Both the position numbers and the translations under genes were made by a program. This document shows positions 9,576-18,303 of a stretch of DNA of 64,000 nt, in pieces. A model generated the notes under the pieces. It had not been told where the DNA came from, did no database searches, and saw only the letters and a list, made by a program, of their open reading frames with translations. Origin of the DNA: Terriglobia bacterium (GTDB lineage Bacteria; Acidobacteriota; Terriglobia; Terriglobales; SCQP01); assembly GCA_021323595.1 (NCBI GenBank), contig JAJPKR010000014.1, forward strand, positions 62,001 to 126,000. The letters are read 5' to 3'. The first letter of the stretch is position 1. Every line of letters starts with the position of its first letter.

Positions 9576-9582
9576 GCCAGGC

Positions 9583-11091
9583 ATGCGGGGAGCACCCCTG
9601 ATATTGGCCGTGGATGTCGGCACATCTTCGGCGCGCGCCTGCCTCTATGACGCCGCCGGCCGGCCCGCGGCGCGCAGCGAAGTCTCGCTTCCCTACCAGC
9701 CGGAATTCTCCGCCGATGGCGGCGCCTGGGTGAGCGCGCCGCGCTTGGCGCGGCTGACGCTGGCGGCCATCGATGGGGCGGCTGCGCGCACGCAACGGCC
9801 CATCGCCGCCGTCGGCGTCTCGACGTTTTGGCATAGCCTGCTGGGGCTGGGCGCGAACGGCAAGCCGGTCACCCCGGTGCTTTTGTGGGCGGATCAGCGT
9901 TCGGCGGCAGCGCTGCCGTGGCTGCGCGCGCGGCTGGGCGGGGGCCACGCCTATCATCAGCGGGCGGGAACGCCGCTGCACCCGAGTTTTTGGCCAGCCA
10001 AGCTGCGCTGGCTGGCGACGACCCAGCAGGTCCCGCGCGGCACGCGCTGGATTTCCTTCGCCGATTATTTGTGTTTGCGCCTATTCGGGGAGATTCGCAC
10101 CAGCGTTTCCATGGCCTCCGCCACCGGCCTCTGGCACCGCCGCCGGCACGATTGGGACGAGGCAAGCCTGGCCGCGCTCGGCGTGCGGCGAACGGCGCTG
10201 CCGGAGGTGAGCGATGAGCCGTTCGAGCGGCCGGCGGCGATCGTCGGCCGCCGATGGCCGGCGCTGGCCGGCGCGCGATGGTATCCGGCGTGGGGTGACG
10301 GCGCCTGCGCGAACGTGGGGTCAGGGGCGGTCCGCCCCGGGACGCTGGCACTGACCATCGGCACTTCCAGCGCGCTGCGCGCGGTGGTGCCCAGCGCGCG
10401 CGAGTTCGAGTTACCGCAGTCGCTGTGGCGCTACGCCATCGACCGGCGCCGCCATCTGGTGGGCGGCGCGTTCAGCGAAGGCGGCGACGTGTACCACTGG
10501 CTGCGCCTGACGCTGAGGCAGACCGCGGCCTCGGATGCAGAATTGGAGCGGCGCCTGAAGGCGCGGACGGCGGCGGCGCACGGGCTGGTCATGCTGCCGT
10601 TTTTCGCCGGCGAACGCAGTCCGGGCTGGCGGCCGGAGCGCCGGGCGGTAATCGCGGGATTATCCCTCGCCACCACGCCGGAAGACGTGCTGCGCGCCGG
10701 CCTGGAAGCGGTGGCGCTGCAGCTTGCGGTGGTGCTCGCGGACCTAAGATCCGCGCTGGGCACGCCCGTGCGCGAAATCTTGACGGGCGGCGCGGCCCTG
10801 CATCAATCCGACCTCTGGTCGCAGATCGTCGCCGACGCCCTGGCGGCGCCGCTTACCCGCCTGGCCGACGCGCAGACCTCCGCCCGCGGAGCGGCGCTGC
10901 TGGCCGCCGAGCGGGCCGGCCTGGGTGCGATCGAAGCCGCGCCGGTGCCGCGCGTGCGCCGTTTCTTACCGCGCGCCGCCGCCAGCCGCCGTTATCGCCT
11001 CGCCGGCCGCCGCCAGCAGGCTTTGTATCAGCGGCTTTCCACGCCGCTGCCGATAGACGTAGACAATGTCGCCAAGGCGGAGGAACAATAG
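9583..11091 (+). CDS. FGGY-family carbohydrate kinase, probable gluconokinase
   Basis: 502 residues. ATPase fold signatures: LAVDVGTSSARACLYD at the N-terminus, VLLWADQRS at the substrate side, a central LALTIGTSSALRAVV phosphate loop, and the C-terminal EILTGGAALHQSDLWSQIVADAL motif. Length and pattern fit the gluconokinase/xylulokinase branch. Placement directly before tal-pgi, zwf, opcA and rpe favours gluconate as substrate, giving 6-phosphogluconate for the pentose-phosphate pathway. Start ATG 9583 is preferred over GTG 9562 because the latter overlaps the -10 box. Substrate specificity is inferred from context, not from residues. Confidence 0.8.
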   Translation: MRGAPLILAVDVGTSSARACLYDAAGRPAARSEVSLPYQPEFSADGGAWVSAPRLARLTLAAIDGAAARTQRPIAAVGVSTFWHSLLGLGANGKPVTPVLLWADQRSAAALPWLRARLGGGHAYHQRAGTPLHPSFWPAKLRWLATTQQVPRGTRWISFADYLCLRLFGEIRTSVSMASATGLWHRRRHDWDEASLAALGVRRTALPEVSDEPFERPAAIVGRRWPALAGARWYPAWGDGACANVGSGAVRPGTLALTIGTSSALRAVVPSAREFELPQSLWRYAIDRRRHLVGGAFSEGGDVYHWLRLTLRQTAASDAELERRLKARTAAAHGLVMLPFFAGERSPGWRPERRAVIAGLSLATTPEDVLRAGLEAVALQLAVVLADLRSALGTPVREILTGGAALHQSDLWSQIVADALAAPLTRLADAQTSARGAALLAAERAGLGAIEAAPVPRVRRFLPRAAASRRYRLAGRRQQALYQRLSTPLPIDVDNVAKAEEQ

Positions 11092-11106
11092 ATCGAGGCC
11101 TTTCCC

Positions 11107-14001
11107 ATGCCCAACCCGCTTCAGCAGCTTTTCGATTACGGCCAAAGTTTCTGGTACGACAATATCCGGCGCGCCATGCTGACCAGCGGCGAGCTGCGGC
11201 GCATGGTGGAGGAGGATGGACTCCGCGGCCTAACCTCCAATCCCACGATCTTCGAGAAGGCGATCGCGGGCAGTTCCGATTACGACGCTTCGATACGCCG
11301 CAATTTGCACCTGCCTCCGCGGGAATTGTTCCTCGAATTGGAAATCGAGGACATCACCGCCGCCGCCGACGTCCTGCGCGGCGTGTACGACAAGAGCCAG
11401 GGCGCCGACGGCTTCTGCTCGATCGAAGTTACGCCGGACTTGGCGCATGATGCCGCCGGCACCATTGCGCAAGCGCGCGAGTTATGGCGGCGCATCGCCC
11501 GGCCCAACGTCATGGTGAAAGTGCCGGCGACCCCGGAATGTATTCCGGCGATTCATCAGCTCTTGGCCGAGGGCATCAACATCAACATCACGCTGCTGTT
11601 CGATTTCAAGAGCTATCAGCAAGTGGTCGAGGCCTGGCTGTCGGCGCTCGAGAAGCGGCTGCAAGCCGGCCAGCCGATTCAGCGCATCGCCTCGGTCGCG
11701 AGCCTTTTCGTCAGCCGCGTGGATACGAAAATCGACGCCCGCTTGGCCGAACTCGCGGCCGCCAATCCCGGACGGGCGGAGCAACTGGTCTCGCTCGAGG
11801 GCAAGGCCGGCATCGCCAACGCGCGGCGCATGTATGCCTACTTCAAGGAGATGGTCGCCTCGGCGCGCTACCAAAAACTGGCGCAGGCGGGGGCGCGACC
11901 GCAGCGGCTGCTGTGGGCTTCGACGAGCACCAAGAATCCGCGGTATCCGGACACGCTGTATGCCGATGCCTTGATCGGCCCCGACACCATCGACACCATG
12001 CCCGACGTCACCGTCCATGCGTTCCGCGATCACGGGCACCCCGCCGACCGGCTCAGCGGCTCACTGGGCGAAGCCAAGCCCGTGCTCGACGCGCTGCAAG
12101 CGGCGGGCATCGACTTCGAAGCGGCGCTGGTCGAGTTGCAGGTCGAGGGGGTGAAAAAATTCGCGGAGTCGTATGACGAATTGCTGGAGTGCATCCGGTC
12201 GAAGGTGCGGGTGCTGGGCGGCGGCGGCACCGATTCCATGCGCATCGAGAGGCCGGCGGACATGGCGCCGCCGCGCGCCACGCTGGGCCAGCTCGAAAAG
12301 AAGCACGTCATCACGGAGATTTGGCGCCGCGACCCCAGCGCCTGGACTTCCGACCCCGCCGTCGGCGCGAAGATCAAGAATCGCCTGGGCTGGCTGACGC
12401 TACCGGAGATGATGCTGGAGCAAGCGCCGGCCTTGGTCGAATTCGCGGCGGCCTGCGCGAGCGCGGGATTGCGGCGGGCGGTGCTGCTCGGCATGGGCGG
12501 CAGCAGCTTGGCGCCGGAAGTCTTCCGCAAGATCTTCGGCTCCGCCAGCGGCAAGCTCGACCTGATCGTGCTCGACACCACCGATCCGGTCACGATCGGC
12601 CGCGTGGACGCCCAGCTCAATTACGCGGAAACGCTGTTTATCGTCTCCAGCAAGAGCGGGGGCACGATCGAGCCCAACTCGCTGTTCGCGTATTTCTGGC
12701 AGCGCGCCCAGAAAGCCTTGGCGGGGCGCAACGCCGGCAGCCACTTCATCGCCATCACCGACGAGGGCACGAGCCTGCAGCGGCTGGCCGAAGAGCACCA
12801 ATTCCGCCGCGTCTTCGTCAATCCCGGCGATATCGGCGGGCGGTATTCGGCGCTGTCGTACTTCGGGCTGGTGCCGGCGGCGCTGCTGGGCGTGGACATC
12901 GTCACGCTGCTCAAGCGCGCGCAAGTCATGGCGGAGGCGTGCGCCGCCTGCGTTCCGCTGGACCAGAATCCGGCGCTGCAACTGGGCGCCGAGATCGGCG
13001 CCGGGGCGGAAGCCGGCCGCGACAAGCTGACGCTGGTGGCGCCGCCGGAGCTCGCTCCGCTCGGCGCCTGGCTGGAACAGTTGATTGCCGAAAGCACCGG
13101 CAAGCTGGGCAAAGGCATCGTCCCGGTGGATGGCGAACCGCCCGCACCGGCAAGCTGCTATGGCCAGGACCGCATCTTCATCCGCCTGCAACTGGCGACG
13201 GGGGAGCAGGCACCCCCGATCACCGCAGCCGGGGACGATTGGGTGGCGGCGCAGCTTGCGGCCGGCTCTCCCGTCGTGACCATCGTATTGCGCGACCGCT
13301 ATGATCTCGGCCAGGAATTCCTGCGCTGGGAATTGGCGACGGCGGTGGCCGGCTCGGTGTTGGGCATCAATCCGTTCGATGAGCCCAACGTGCAAGAGAG
13401 CAAGGACAACACCAATCGCGTGATCGAGCGGTTCCTCGCCGGCGGCGCGGCGGCGGCGGGCATCACTGCCGAAGCGCAAGCCCGCGACGGATCGCTGGCG
13501 GCGTACGCTTCCGGACCGCGGCGGGACGGCATCGGCGTGGAAGGGGAGTTGGCGTCGCTGCTGTTCGCGGTGCACGCCGGCGACTATTTCGCGCTCATGG
13601 CCTACTTGGAACGCGAACCGGAGATCGAGCGAGCACTCGAGCAGTTGCGCGTGCTCTTGCGCGACCGCCTGAAGGTCGCCACGACTCTCGGGTTCGGCCC
13701 TCGCTTTCTGCATTCCACCGGCCAGCTCCACAAGGGCGGCCCCAATACCGGCGTCTTCCTGCAGATCACCGCCTTCGACCATGTGATGAGCAAGGCCAAC
13801 GACCGCGAAATTCCGGGGCGCGGCTACAGCTTCGGGGTGCTGATGGCGGCGCAAGCGGTCGGCGACTACCAGTCGCTGGTCGCGCACGAGCGCCGGGTGC
13901 TGCGTCTGGATCTCGGCGCCGATCCCCGCGCCGGACTGGCGCGGGTGCTCGAGCTTGCCAACCTGGTGCTGACCGGCGCGGCGGCGGCGCGACTGCCGTA
14001 A
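11107..14001 (+). CDS. Fused transaldolase / glucose-6-phosphate isomerase
   Basis: 964 residues carrying two enzymes. Residues ~1-370 are a transaldolase with LTSNPTIFEKA, the Schiff-base lysine in VMVKVPAT (~136) and LLWASTSTKNP. Residues ~400-964 are a phosphoglucose isomerase with GMGGSSLAPEVF (~461), SSKSGGTIEPN (~514) and the late LHKGGPNTGVFLQ region. The fusion links fructose-6-phosphate/sedoheptulose carbon exchange to glucose-6-phosphate, the substrate of the next gene's product (Zwf). Such Tal-Pgi fusions are known in several phyla. It is the second gene of a tight operon, 15 nt after the kinase and 5 nt before zwf. Both active-site regions look intact. Confidence 0.93.
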   Translation: MPNPLQQLFDYGQSFWYDNIRRAMLTSGELRRMVEEDGLRGLTSNPTIFEKAIAGSSDYDASIRRNLHLPPRELFLELEIEDITAAADVLRGVYDKSQGADGFCSIEVTPDLAHDAAGTIAQARELWRRIARPNVMVKVPATPECIPAIHQLLAEGININITLLFDFKSYQQVVEAWLSALEKRLQAGQPIQRIASVASLFVSRVDTKIDARLAELAAANPGRAEQLVSLEGKAGIANARRMYAYFKEMVASARYQKLAQAGARPQRLLWASTSTKNPRYPDTLYADALIGPDTIDTMPDVTVHAFRDHGHPADRLSGSLGEAKPVLDALQAAGIDFEAALVELQVEGVKKFAESYDELLECIRSKVRVLGGGGTDSMRIERPADMAPPRATLGQLEKKHVITEIWRRDPSAWTSDPAVGAKIKNRLGWLTLPEMMLEQAPALVEFAAACASAGLRRAVLLGMGGSSLAPEVFRKIFGSASGKLDLIVLDTTDPVTIGRVDAQLNYAETLFIVSSKSGGTIEPNSLFAYFWQRAQKALAGRNAGSHFIAITDEGTSLQRLAEEHQFRRVFVNPGDIGGRYSALSYFGLVPAALLGVDIVTLLKRAQVMAEACAACVPLDQNPALQLGAEIGAGAEAGRDKLTLVAPPELAPLGAWLEQLIAESTGKLGKGIVPVDGEPPAPASCYGQDRIFIRLQLATGEQAPPITAAGDDWVAAQLAAGSPVVTIVLRDRYDLGQEFLRWELATAVAGSVLGINPFDEPNVQESKDNTNRVIERFLAGGAAAAGITAEAQARDGSLAAYASGPRRDGIGVEGELASLLFAVHAGDYFALMAYLEREPEIERALEQLRVLLRDRLKVATTLGFGPRFLHSTGQLHKGGPNTGVFLQITAFDHVMSKANDREIPGRGYSFGVLMAAQAVGDYQSLVAHERRVLRLDLGADPRAGLARVLELANLVLTGAAAARLP

Positions 14002-14006
14002 TTTTC

Positions 14007-15581
14007 ATGGCAAGCACCCTCGCGCCCACGCCGCTCGAGCATCCGCTGCGTTCCGGGTTGCCGCCGGAACGTTCCGCGCCGCCGTGCGCACTGGTCATTT
14101 TCGGAGCCTCGGGCGATTTGACCCGGCGCAAGCTGATGCCGGCAATTTATTCGCTGGCGCGGGCGCAGCGGCTGGCGCCTTCGTTCGCCATCGTGGGGGT
14201 CTCGAACAGCCCGTGGGACACCGAACGCTTTCGCGCCGAGATCGCCGACGGCATCGCCACCTTCACCGGCACGGCCGTCGATCCCGACCTCTGGCGGGAC
14301 TTCAGCGCCCGGATGCAATACCTCGAAGGCACGTTTGAAGATCCCGCTCTTTACCAGAGGCTCGGCCAGGCCTTGGCGGGCCTGACGGCAACTTCGGGAA
14401 ACGTCCTGTTCTATCTCGCGACCTCGCCCAGCCTCTTCCCCGTCGTTGTCGAGCAACTTGGGCGTGCTCACCTGCATCGCGCCAAGCCCGGGGAGGGCGA
14501 AGCAGGCCACGAGCCCTGGACACGGATCATCGTCGAGAAGCCCTTCGGCCGCGACCTGGACAGCGCGCGCAAACTCAATCAGCAACTGCACCAGGTCTTC
14601 GACGAGGAGCAGATCTATCGGATTGACCACTATTTGGGCAAAGAGACGGTTCGCAATATCTTGATTTTCCGGTTCGCGAACGGCATCTTCGAGCCGATCT
14701 GGAACCGACGCTACGTGGATCACGTGCAGATCACGGTGGCGGAAAGCATCGGCATCGAGCAACGCGGCCGTTATTACGAAGAGGCGGGCGCGCTGCGCGA
14801 CATGATCGCCAACCATCTCATGCAGGTGCTCTCGATCGTGGCGATGGAAGCGCCGGTGCGGTTCGCGGCCACGCCGGTGCGCGACGAAAAGGTGAAGTTA
14901 ATCCGCTCGATCAAGCCTTTGGCCGCGAGCAACGATCCGGCCGCCTGGGCGCGCTACGCGGTGCGCGGACAATACGGGCCGGGGTTCATTTCCGGCAAAC
15001 CGGTGGTCGGCTATCGCGAGGAACCGAACGTCGCCCGGGATTCCACGCGCGAAACCTACGCCGCCTTGCGGCTGGAGATCGAGAATTGGCGGTGGGCGGG
15101 CGTGCCCTTTTACTTGCGATCCGGCAAGCGCCTGCCCAAGCGGGTGAGCGAAGTCGCGATTCGCTTCAAGTCGCCGCCTTATCTCATGTTCGACAATCTG
15201 GGAGCGGAGGCCATCGATGCCAACGTCCTGGTCATGCGCATTCAGCCCGATGAAGGCATTTCGCTGCGCTTCGAGGCGAAGGTGCCGGGCACGGACATGC
15301 GCCTGCGCCCGGTGAACATGGATTTTCACTACGGCAGCAGCTTCGGAGAACCGCAGCCGGAAGCCTATGAGACGCTGCTGCTCGACGCCATGCTGGGTGA
15401 CGGCATGCTCTTCGCCCGTTACGACATGGCGGAATCGGTGTGGGCGCTGACCACGCCGTTGCTGGAGTTCTGGGAAGCGAACCCGCCGAAGGACTTCCCC
15501 AACTACGCCGCGGGGAGCTGGGGCCCCAAGGCGGCGGATGAATTCCTAGCGCGCGAAGGCCGGGAATGGCGCAGACCCTAA
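14007..15581 (+). CDS. zwf: Glucose-6-phosphate 1-dehydrogenase
   Basis: 524 residues. Dinucleotide-binding GASGDLTRRKL (~res 32), the active-site RIDHYLGKE (~204) with catalytic histidine, and NGIFEPIWNR are diagnostic. It oxidises glucose-6-phosphate to 6-phosphogluconolactone with NAD(P)+, the entry to the oxidative pentose-phosphate pathway. The N-terminal ~25 residues (Pro-rich) precede the conserved core and may be a small extension. It follows tal-pgi by 5 nt and overlaps opcA by 16 nt, indicating co-translation. No 6-phosphogluconolactonase or gnd gene is present in the window. Confidence 0.95.
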   Translation: MASTLAPTPLEHPLRSGLPPERSAPPCALVIFGASGDLTRRKLMPAIYSLARAQRLAPSFAIVGVSNSPWDTERFRAEIADGIATFTGTAVDPDLWRDFSARMQYLEGTFEDPALYQRLGQALAGLTATSGNVLFYLATSPSLFPVVVEQLGRAHLHRAKPGEGEAGHEPWTRIIVEKPFGRDLDSARKLNQQLHQVFDEEQIYRIDHYLGKETVRNILIFRFANGIFEPIWNRRYVDHVQITVAESIGIEQRGRYYEEAGALRDMIANHLMQVLSIVAMEAPVRFAATPVRDEKVKLIRSIKPLAASNDPAAWARYAVRGQYGPGFISGKPVVGYREEPNVARDSTRETYAALRLEIENWRWAGVPFYLRSGKRLPKRVSEVAIRFKSPPYLMFDNLGAEAIDANVLVMRIQPDEGISLRFEAKVPGTDMRLRPVNMDFHYGSSFGEPQPEAYETLLLDAMLGDGMLFARYDMAESVWALTTPLLEFWEANPPKDFPNYAAGSWGPKAADEFLAREGREWRRP

Positions 15582-16681
15582 GTCCGTTGCAACCGAGCGC
15601 GGCGGAAGCGGAAGCCCTGGAGCTCGCCGAAGTCGAACGGCGCCTGGCCGCCGCCACCCAAGCGACTCCGGACCGCACGCGCGCCTCCACCCTGAATCTG
15701 ATCTGCTGCGCCGAGAACGCCGCCGACGCGCAAGCTCTGGCCGCCGAACTCGCCACCTTGGCGCGCCGCCATCCCGGCCGCATCTTGCTGGTGGTGCCCG
15801 CCGCCGCTGCCCGCGGCGCCGCACCGGGCGAATGGCGCGCGCGCATTCTATGGGCGAGCGCAGGCGAGGGCCCGATCTGCGGTGAAATCGTCCAACTCGA
15901 AGCCGCCGGGATGGCCTTGCTGTCGGCCTCGATGGCGGTGGCGCCGTTGCTGCTCGGCCAAGTGCCGGTGTTTTTGTGGTGGAGAGGCGAAGATCCCATC
16001 GACAATCCTCGCTTCGAGGATCTGGCGGCGATCTCCGACCGCATCTTGCTCGACTCGCAAGCGCTGGCTTATGAGCCGGAAGCCTTTCTCCGCTTGGCGG
16101 AAGCGCAGCGCCGCCTGCACCATCACGGCTGCGTCAGCGACCTGACCTGGACGCGCCTGACCCGCTGGCGGCAAATGATCGCGCAGGCCTTCGATTCCTC
16201 GGCCGCGATGCGCCAACTGGGCTGTATCGAAGCCGTGAGCTTCGAAGCCACGGGGGGCGAACCGGCCGTCAACAGCGGCTCGCTGCTCTTGGCGGGATGG
16301 CTCGCCTCGCGCCTGCGCTGGCGTCCGGCGCGGCGCATCGGCCCGGCGGAATTGGAACTGACCGCGCCCGGCGGCGCCGCCGTGCGCATGAGCTTCCAGG
16401 CTGGCACGCACGCAGCCGACGGCGGCTACCTGCTCAGCGCCGTGAACTTGCGCTCCCGCGACGGGCTGCTCGCCACCGTCGCCCGCGGAGGCGATAAGAT
16501 CAAGCTGGCGTTGCATTGCGGGGATGCCACCTTGGCTTGCTTGACCACGAGTTTTCCCGCGTTCACGCTGATCGACGCCTTGCGCAGCGAACTCGATCAC
16601 TTGCGCCCCGATCCGGTGGCGGAGCAAGCGATGACGGCATCCGTCGAATTGCTGTATTTATTGGGAACCAAGCGCTCATGA
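15566..16681 (+). CDS. opcA: OpcA-like glucose-6-phosphate dehydrogenase assembly protein
   Basis: 371 residues. The central region RILLVVPAAAARG, then GEIVQLEAAGMALLSASMAVAPLLLGQVPVFLWWRG, followed by DRILLDSQAL, matches OpcA, the redox-responsive activator/assembly factor that binds Zwf in cyanobacteria and actinobacteria. Immediate overlap with zwf is the usual arrangement and supports the call. No enzyme motif is visible. The C-terminal part is more divergent (Gly/Ala-rich, SFQAGTHAADGGYLLSAV). Identification rests on the middle domain and synteny. Confidence 0.85.
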   Translation: MAQTLSPLQPSAAEAEALELAEVERRLAAATQATPDRTRASTLNLICCAENAADAQALAAELATLARRHPGRILLVVPAAAARGAAPGEWRARILWASAGEGPICGEIVQLEAAGMALLSASMAVAPLLLGQVPVFLWWRGEDPIDNPRFEDLAAISDRILLDSQALAYEPEAFLRLAEAQRRLHHHGCVSDLTWTRLTRWRQMIAQAFDSSAAMRQLGCIEAVSFEATGGEPAVNSGSLLLAGWLASRLRWRPARRIGPAELELTAPGGAAVRMSFQAGTHAADGGYLLSAVNLRSRDGLLATVARGGDKIKLALHCGDATLACLTTSFPAFTLIDALRSELDHLRPDPVAEQAMTASVELLYLLGTKRS

Positions 16682-17409
16682 AACGGCCCGCGCCGCCGCC
16701 CCCGCGTTCGCCGCGCCGCGCCCGGCCGACCCTGATCGTGCCTTCCATTCTGGCCGCCGACTTCGGCCATCTGGCCGATCAAGTGGCGGCGGCGGAGGAA
16801 GCCGGCGCCGACCGCTTTCAAGTCGATATCATGGACGGCCATTTCGTCCCCAATCTTTCCATGGGGCCGATGTTCGTCGCCACGTTACGCCGCTTGACGC
16901 GCCTGCCGATCGAAGCGCATCTGATGACTGCGCGGCCGCAGGATTGGATTCGCGCCGCGGCCGATGCCGGCGCGGATTGGATCATCGCGCACGCCGAGGC
17001 CACGTCCTTTCTCGACCGCATCGTCACCAGCATCACCGACGCCGGCGCCCGCCCCGCGGTAGCGTTGAACCCGGCGACGCCGCTGTGCTTGCTGGACGAA
17101 ATCCTGCCGCGCGTCGGAATGGTGCTGCAAATGACCGTCGATCCGGGCTGGGGCGGCCAGCGGTTTCTCGATCACGTTTTGGACAAGCTGCGGCGGCTGC
17201 GGGCGCTGATCGATTCCCGCGGGATGACGTGTGAGATCGAAATCGACGGCGGCGTCGAAACCGACACGATCGGCGCCGCGGCGATGGCCGGCGCCAATAT
17301 CTTCGTCGCGGGAAGCGCCGTATTCAGCCACCCGGGGGGCCCGGCGGCCGGCCTTGCCGGCTTGCGCGCCGTGTTGAACGGTCAGCGGCGCGCTCGGAAC
17401 CGGCGTTAG
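16678..17409 (+). CDS. rpe: Ribulose-phosphate 3-epimerase
   Basis: 243 residues from ATG 16678, which overlaps the opcA stop (ATGA). The ORF-track start at 16516 lies inside opcA. TIM-barrel epimerase motifs: VPSILAADFGHL, VDIMDGHFVPNLSMGP with the catalytic aspartate, MTVDPGWGGQRF, and IEIDGGVETDTI with the second aspartate. It interconverts ribulose-5-P and xylulose-5-P. A Pro/Arg-rich N-terminal tail of ~16 residues precedes the core. It is the last gene of the gluconate/pentose-phosphate operon and converges on the PEP-CTERM gene with a 4-nt overlap, leaving no room for an independent terminator. Confidence 0.94.
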   Translation: MKRPAPPPPRSPRRARPTLIVPSILAADFGHLADQVAAAEEAGADRFQVDIMDGHFVPNLSMGPMFVATLRRLTRLPIEAHLMTARPQDWIRAAADAGADWIIAHAEATSFLDRIVTSITDAGARPAVALNPATPLCLLDEILPRVGMVLQMTVDPGWGGQRFLDHVLDKLRRLRALIDSRGMTCEIEIDGGVETDTIGAAAMAGANIFVAGSAVFSHPGGPAAGLAGLRAVLNGQRRARNRR

Positions 17410-18089
17410 TTAGCTGTCCTTACGCGCGCGCCGGCGGGGGCAAAGCGGCGGCGCGAGACCGCGATTCCGCCCAACACCAGCATGCCGACCGCCAGCAGAG
17501 CCAAACTGCCGGGCTCCGGCGTGGTTACCGATCCGGAGAGCGACGTCGGCGAGGCGGTGAGCAGATCGGCGAGCGAGTTGATCCCGCCGCCGGCGAATTG
17601 AAACGTCAAAATGCCGCTGCCCTGCGAATTTTGCAGGAAAGCGTCGAGCAAGGTGCTGTTGCCGGAAAGGCCCGTCACGCCACTCAGCATGAATTGGATC
17701 GTGAAAGAACCCGAGCCGCCGGTAACATCCAAGAACTGCACCGTCGCCGAGGCAGTTCCCGCGGAGCCACCGCTGATGTTCAGAGTTGCGGTGTTGGCGC
17801 CGCTGAGGAATTGGCCCGTCGTCGTGGAAAACTCGAGACCGCCGGCACCCGGAATCAGATCCACGGGCGAACCCGCCAACGCGTCCATGTTGGTGACCGT
17901 GCCGGCCTGATTGGCCAAGATTGTCGGGCCCGGCGCAACCGAAGAGAAGCTCACGCCAGCAATGTTCGAAGCGATTTGGCTGAAGGAGATATTGCCGCCG
18001 CCGAAGTTGATGACCGGATCGGCGTTCGCCGCTGCCGGAAAGAGCGCCAGGCTCGTCCCCAGCAACAAGATCAAGGCAAGCTTTTTCAT
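17406..18089 (-). CDS. PEP-CTERM sorting domain protein
   Basis: 227 residues. Sec signal peptide (MKKLALILLLGTSLALFPAAANA), a Gly/Ser/Thr-rich beta-type middle section with few charged residues, then the C-terminal tripartite anchor TPEPGSLALLAVGMLVLGGIAVSRRR: PEP motif, one transmembrane helix, basic end. Known family behaviour: exosortase cleaves at the PEP motif and the protein becomes part of the surface or extracellular matrix. No exosortase is encoded in this window, so it is an outlying substrate. Regulation: a good sigma-54 promoter lies ~66 nt upstream. A lower third-position GC than its neighbours is suggested by the many gtt/aat/att codons, but this was not counted. Confidence 0.85.
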   Translation of the reverse strand: MKKLALILLLGTSLALFPAAANADPVINFGGGNISFSQIASNIAGVSFSSVAPGPTILANQAGTVTNMDALAGSPVDLIPGAGGLEFSTTTGQFLSGANTATLNISGGSAGTASATVQFLDVTGGSGSFTIQFMLSGVTGLSGNSTLLDAFLQNSQGSGILTFQFAGGGINSLADLLTASPTSLSGSVTTPEPGSLALLAVGMLVLGGIAVSRRRFAPAGARVRTAN

Positions 18090-18154
18090 GACTGTCGTCC
18101 GTGTTCGCCTAGAGCCCGCGGAACGGGTTCTAGCTCGAAATCCGACTTTGATGC

Positions 18155-18170
18155 GGCAGTCAGAGTGCCA
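18155..18170 (-). promoter_or_regulatory. Sigma-54 (-24/-12) promoter of the PEP-CTERM gene
   Basis: Read on the minus strand: TGGCACTCTGACTGCC. The -24 half TGGCAC is exact consensus, and the GG-to-GC spacing is exactly 10 nt, as RpoN requires. The -12 half is CTGC instead of TTGC. The predicted start near 18145 gives a ~55-nt leader before ATG 18089. Sigma-54 control of PEP-CTERM genes through PrsR-type regulators is known in other bacteria. Confidence 0.7.
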
Positions 18171-18303
18171 TTCTAGGAAATACAGGCCGGAATCTCGGAC
18201 GTTTAGGCAAGTGCTGTAGAATCAGTTGGTTGCTACTGGTATTAGGAGCATAGACCGGCGGGCGGTCGTTCGACTTTACTACGACCCACGCAAGCTTTTG
18301 CAG

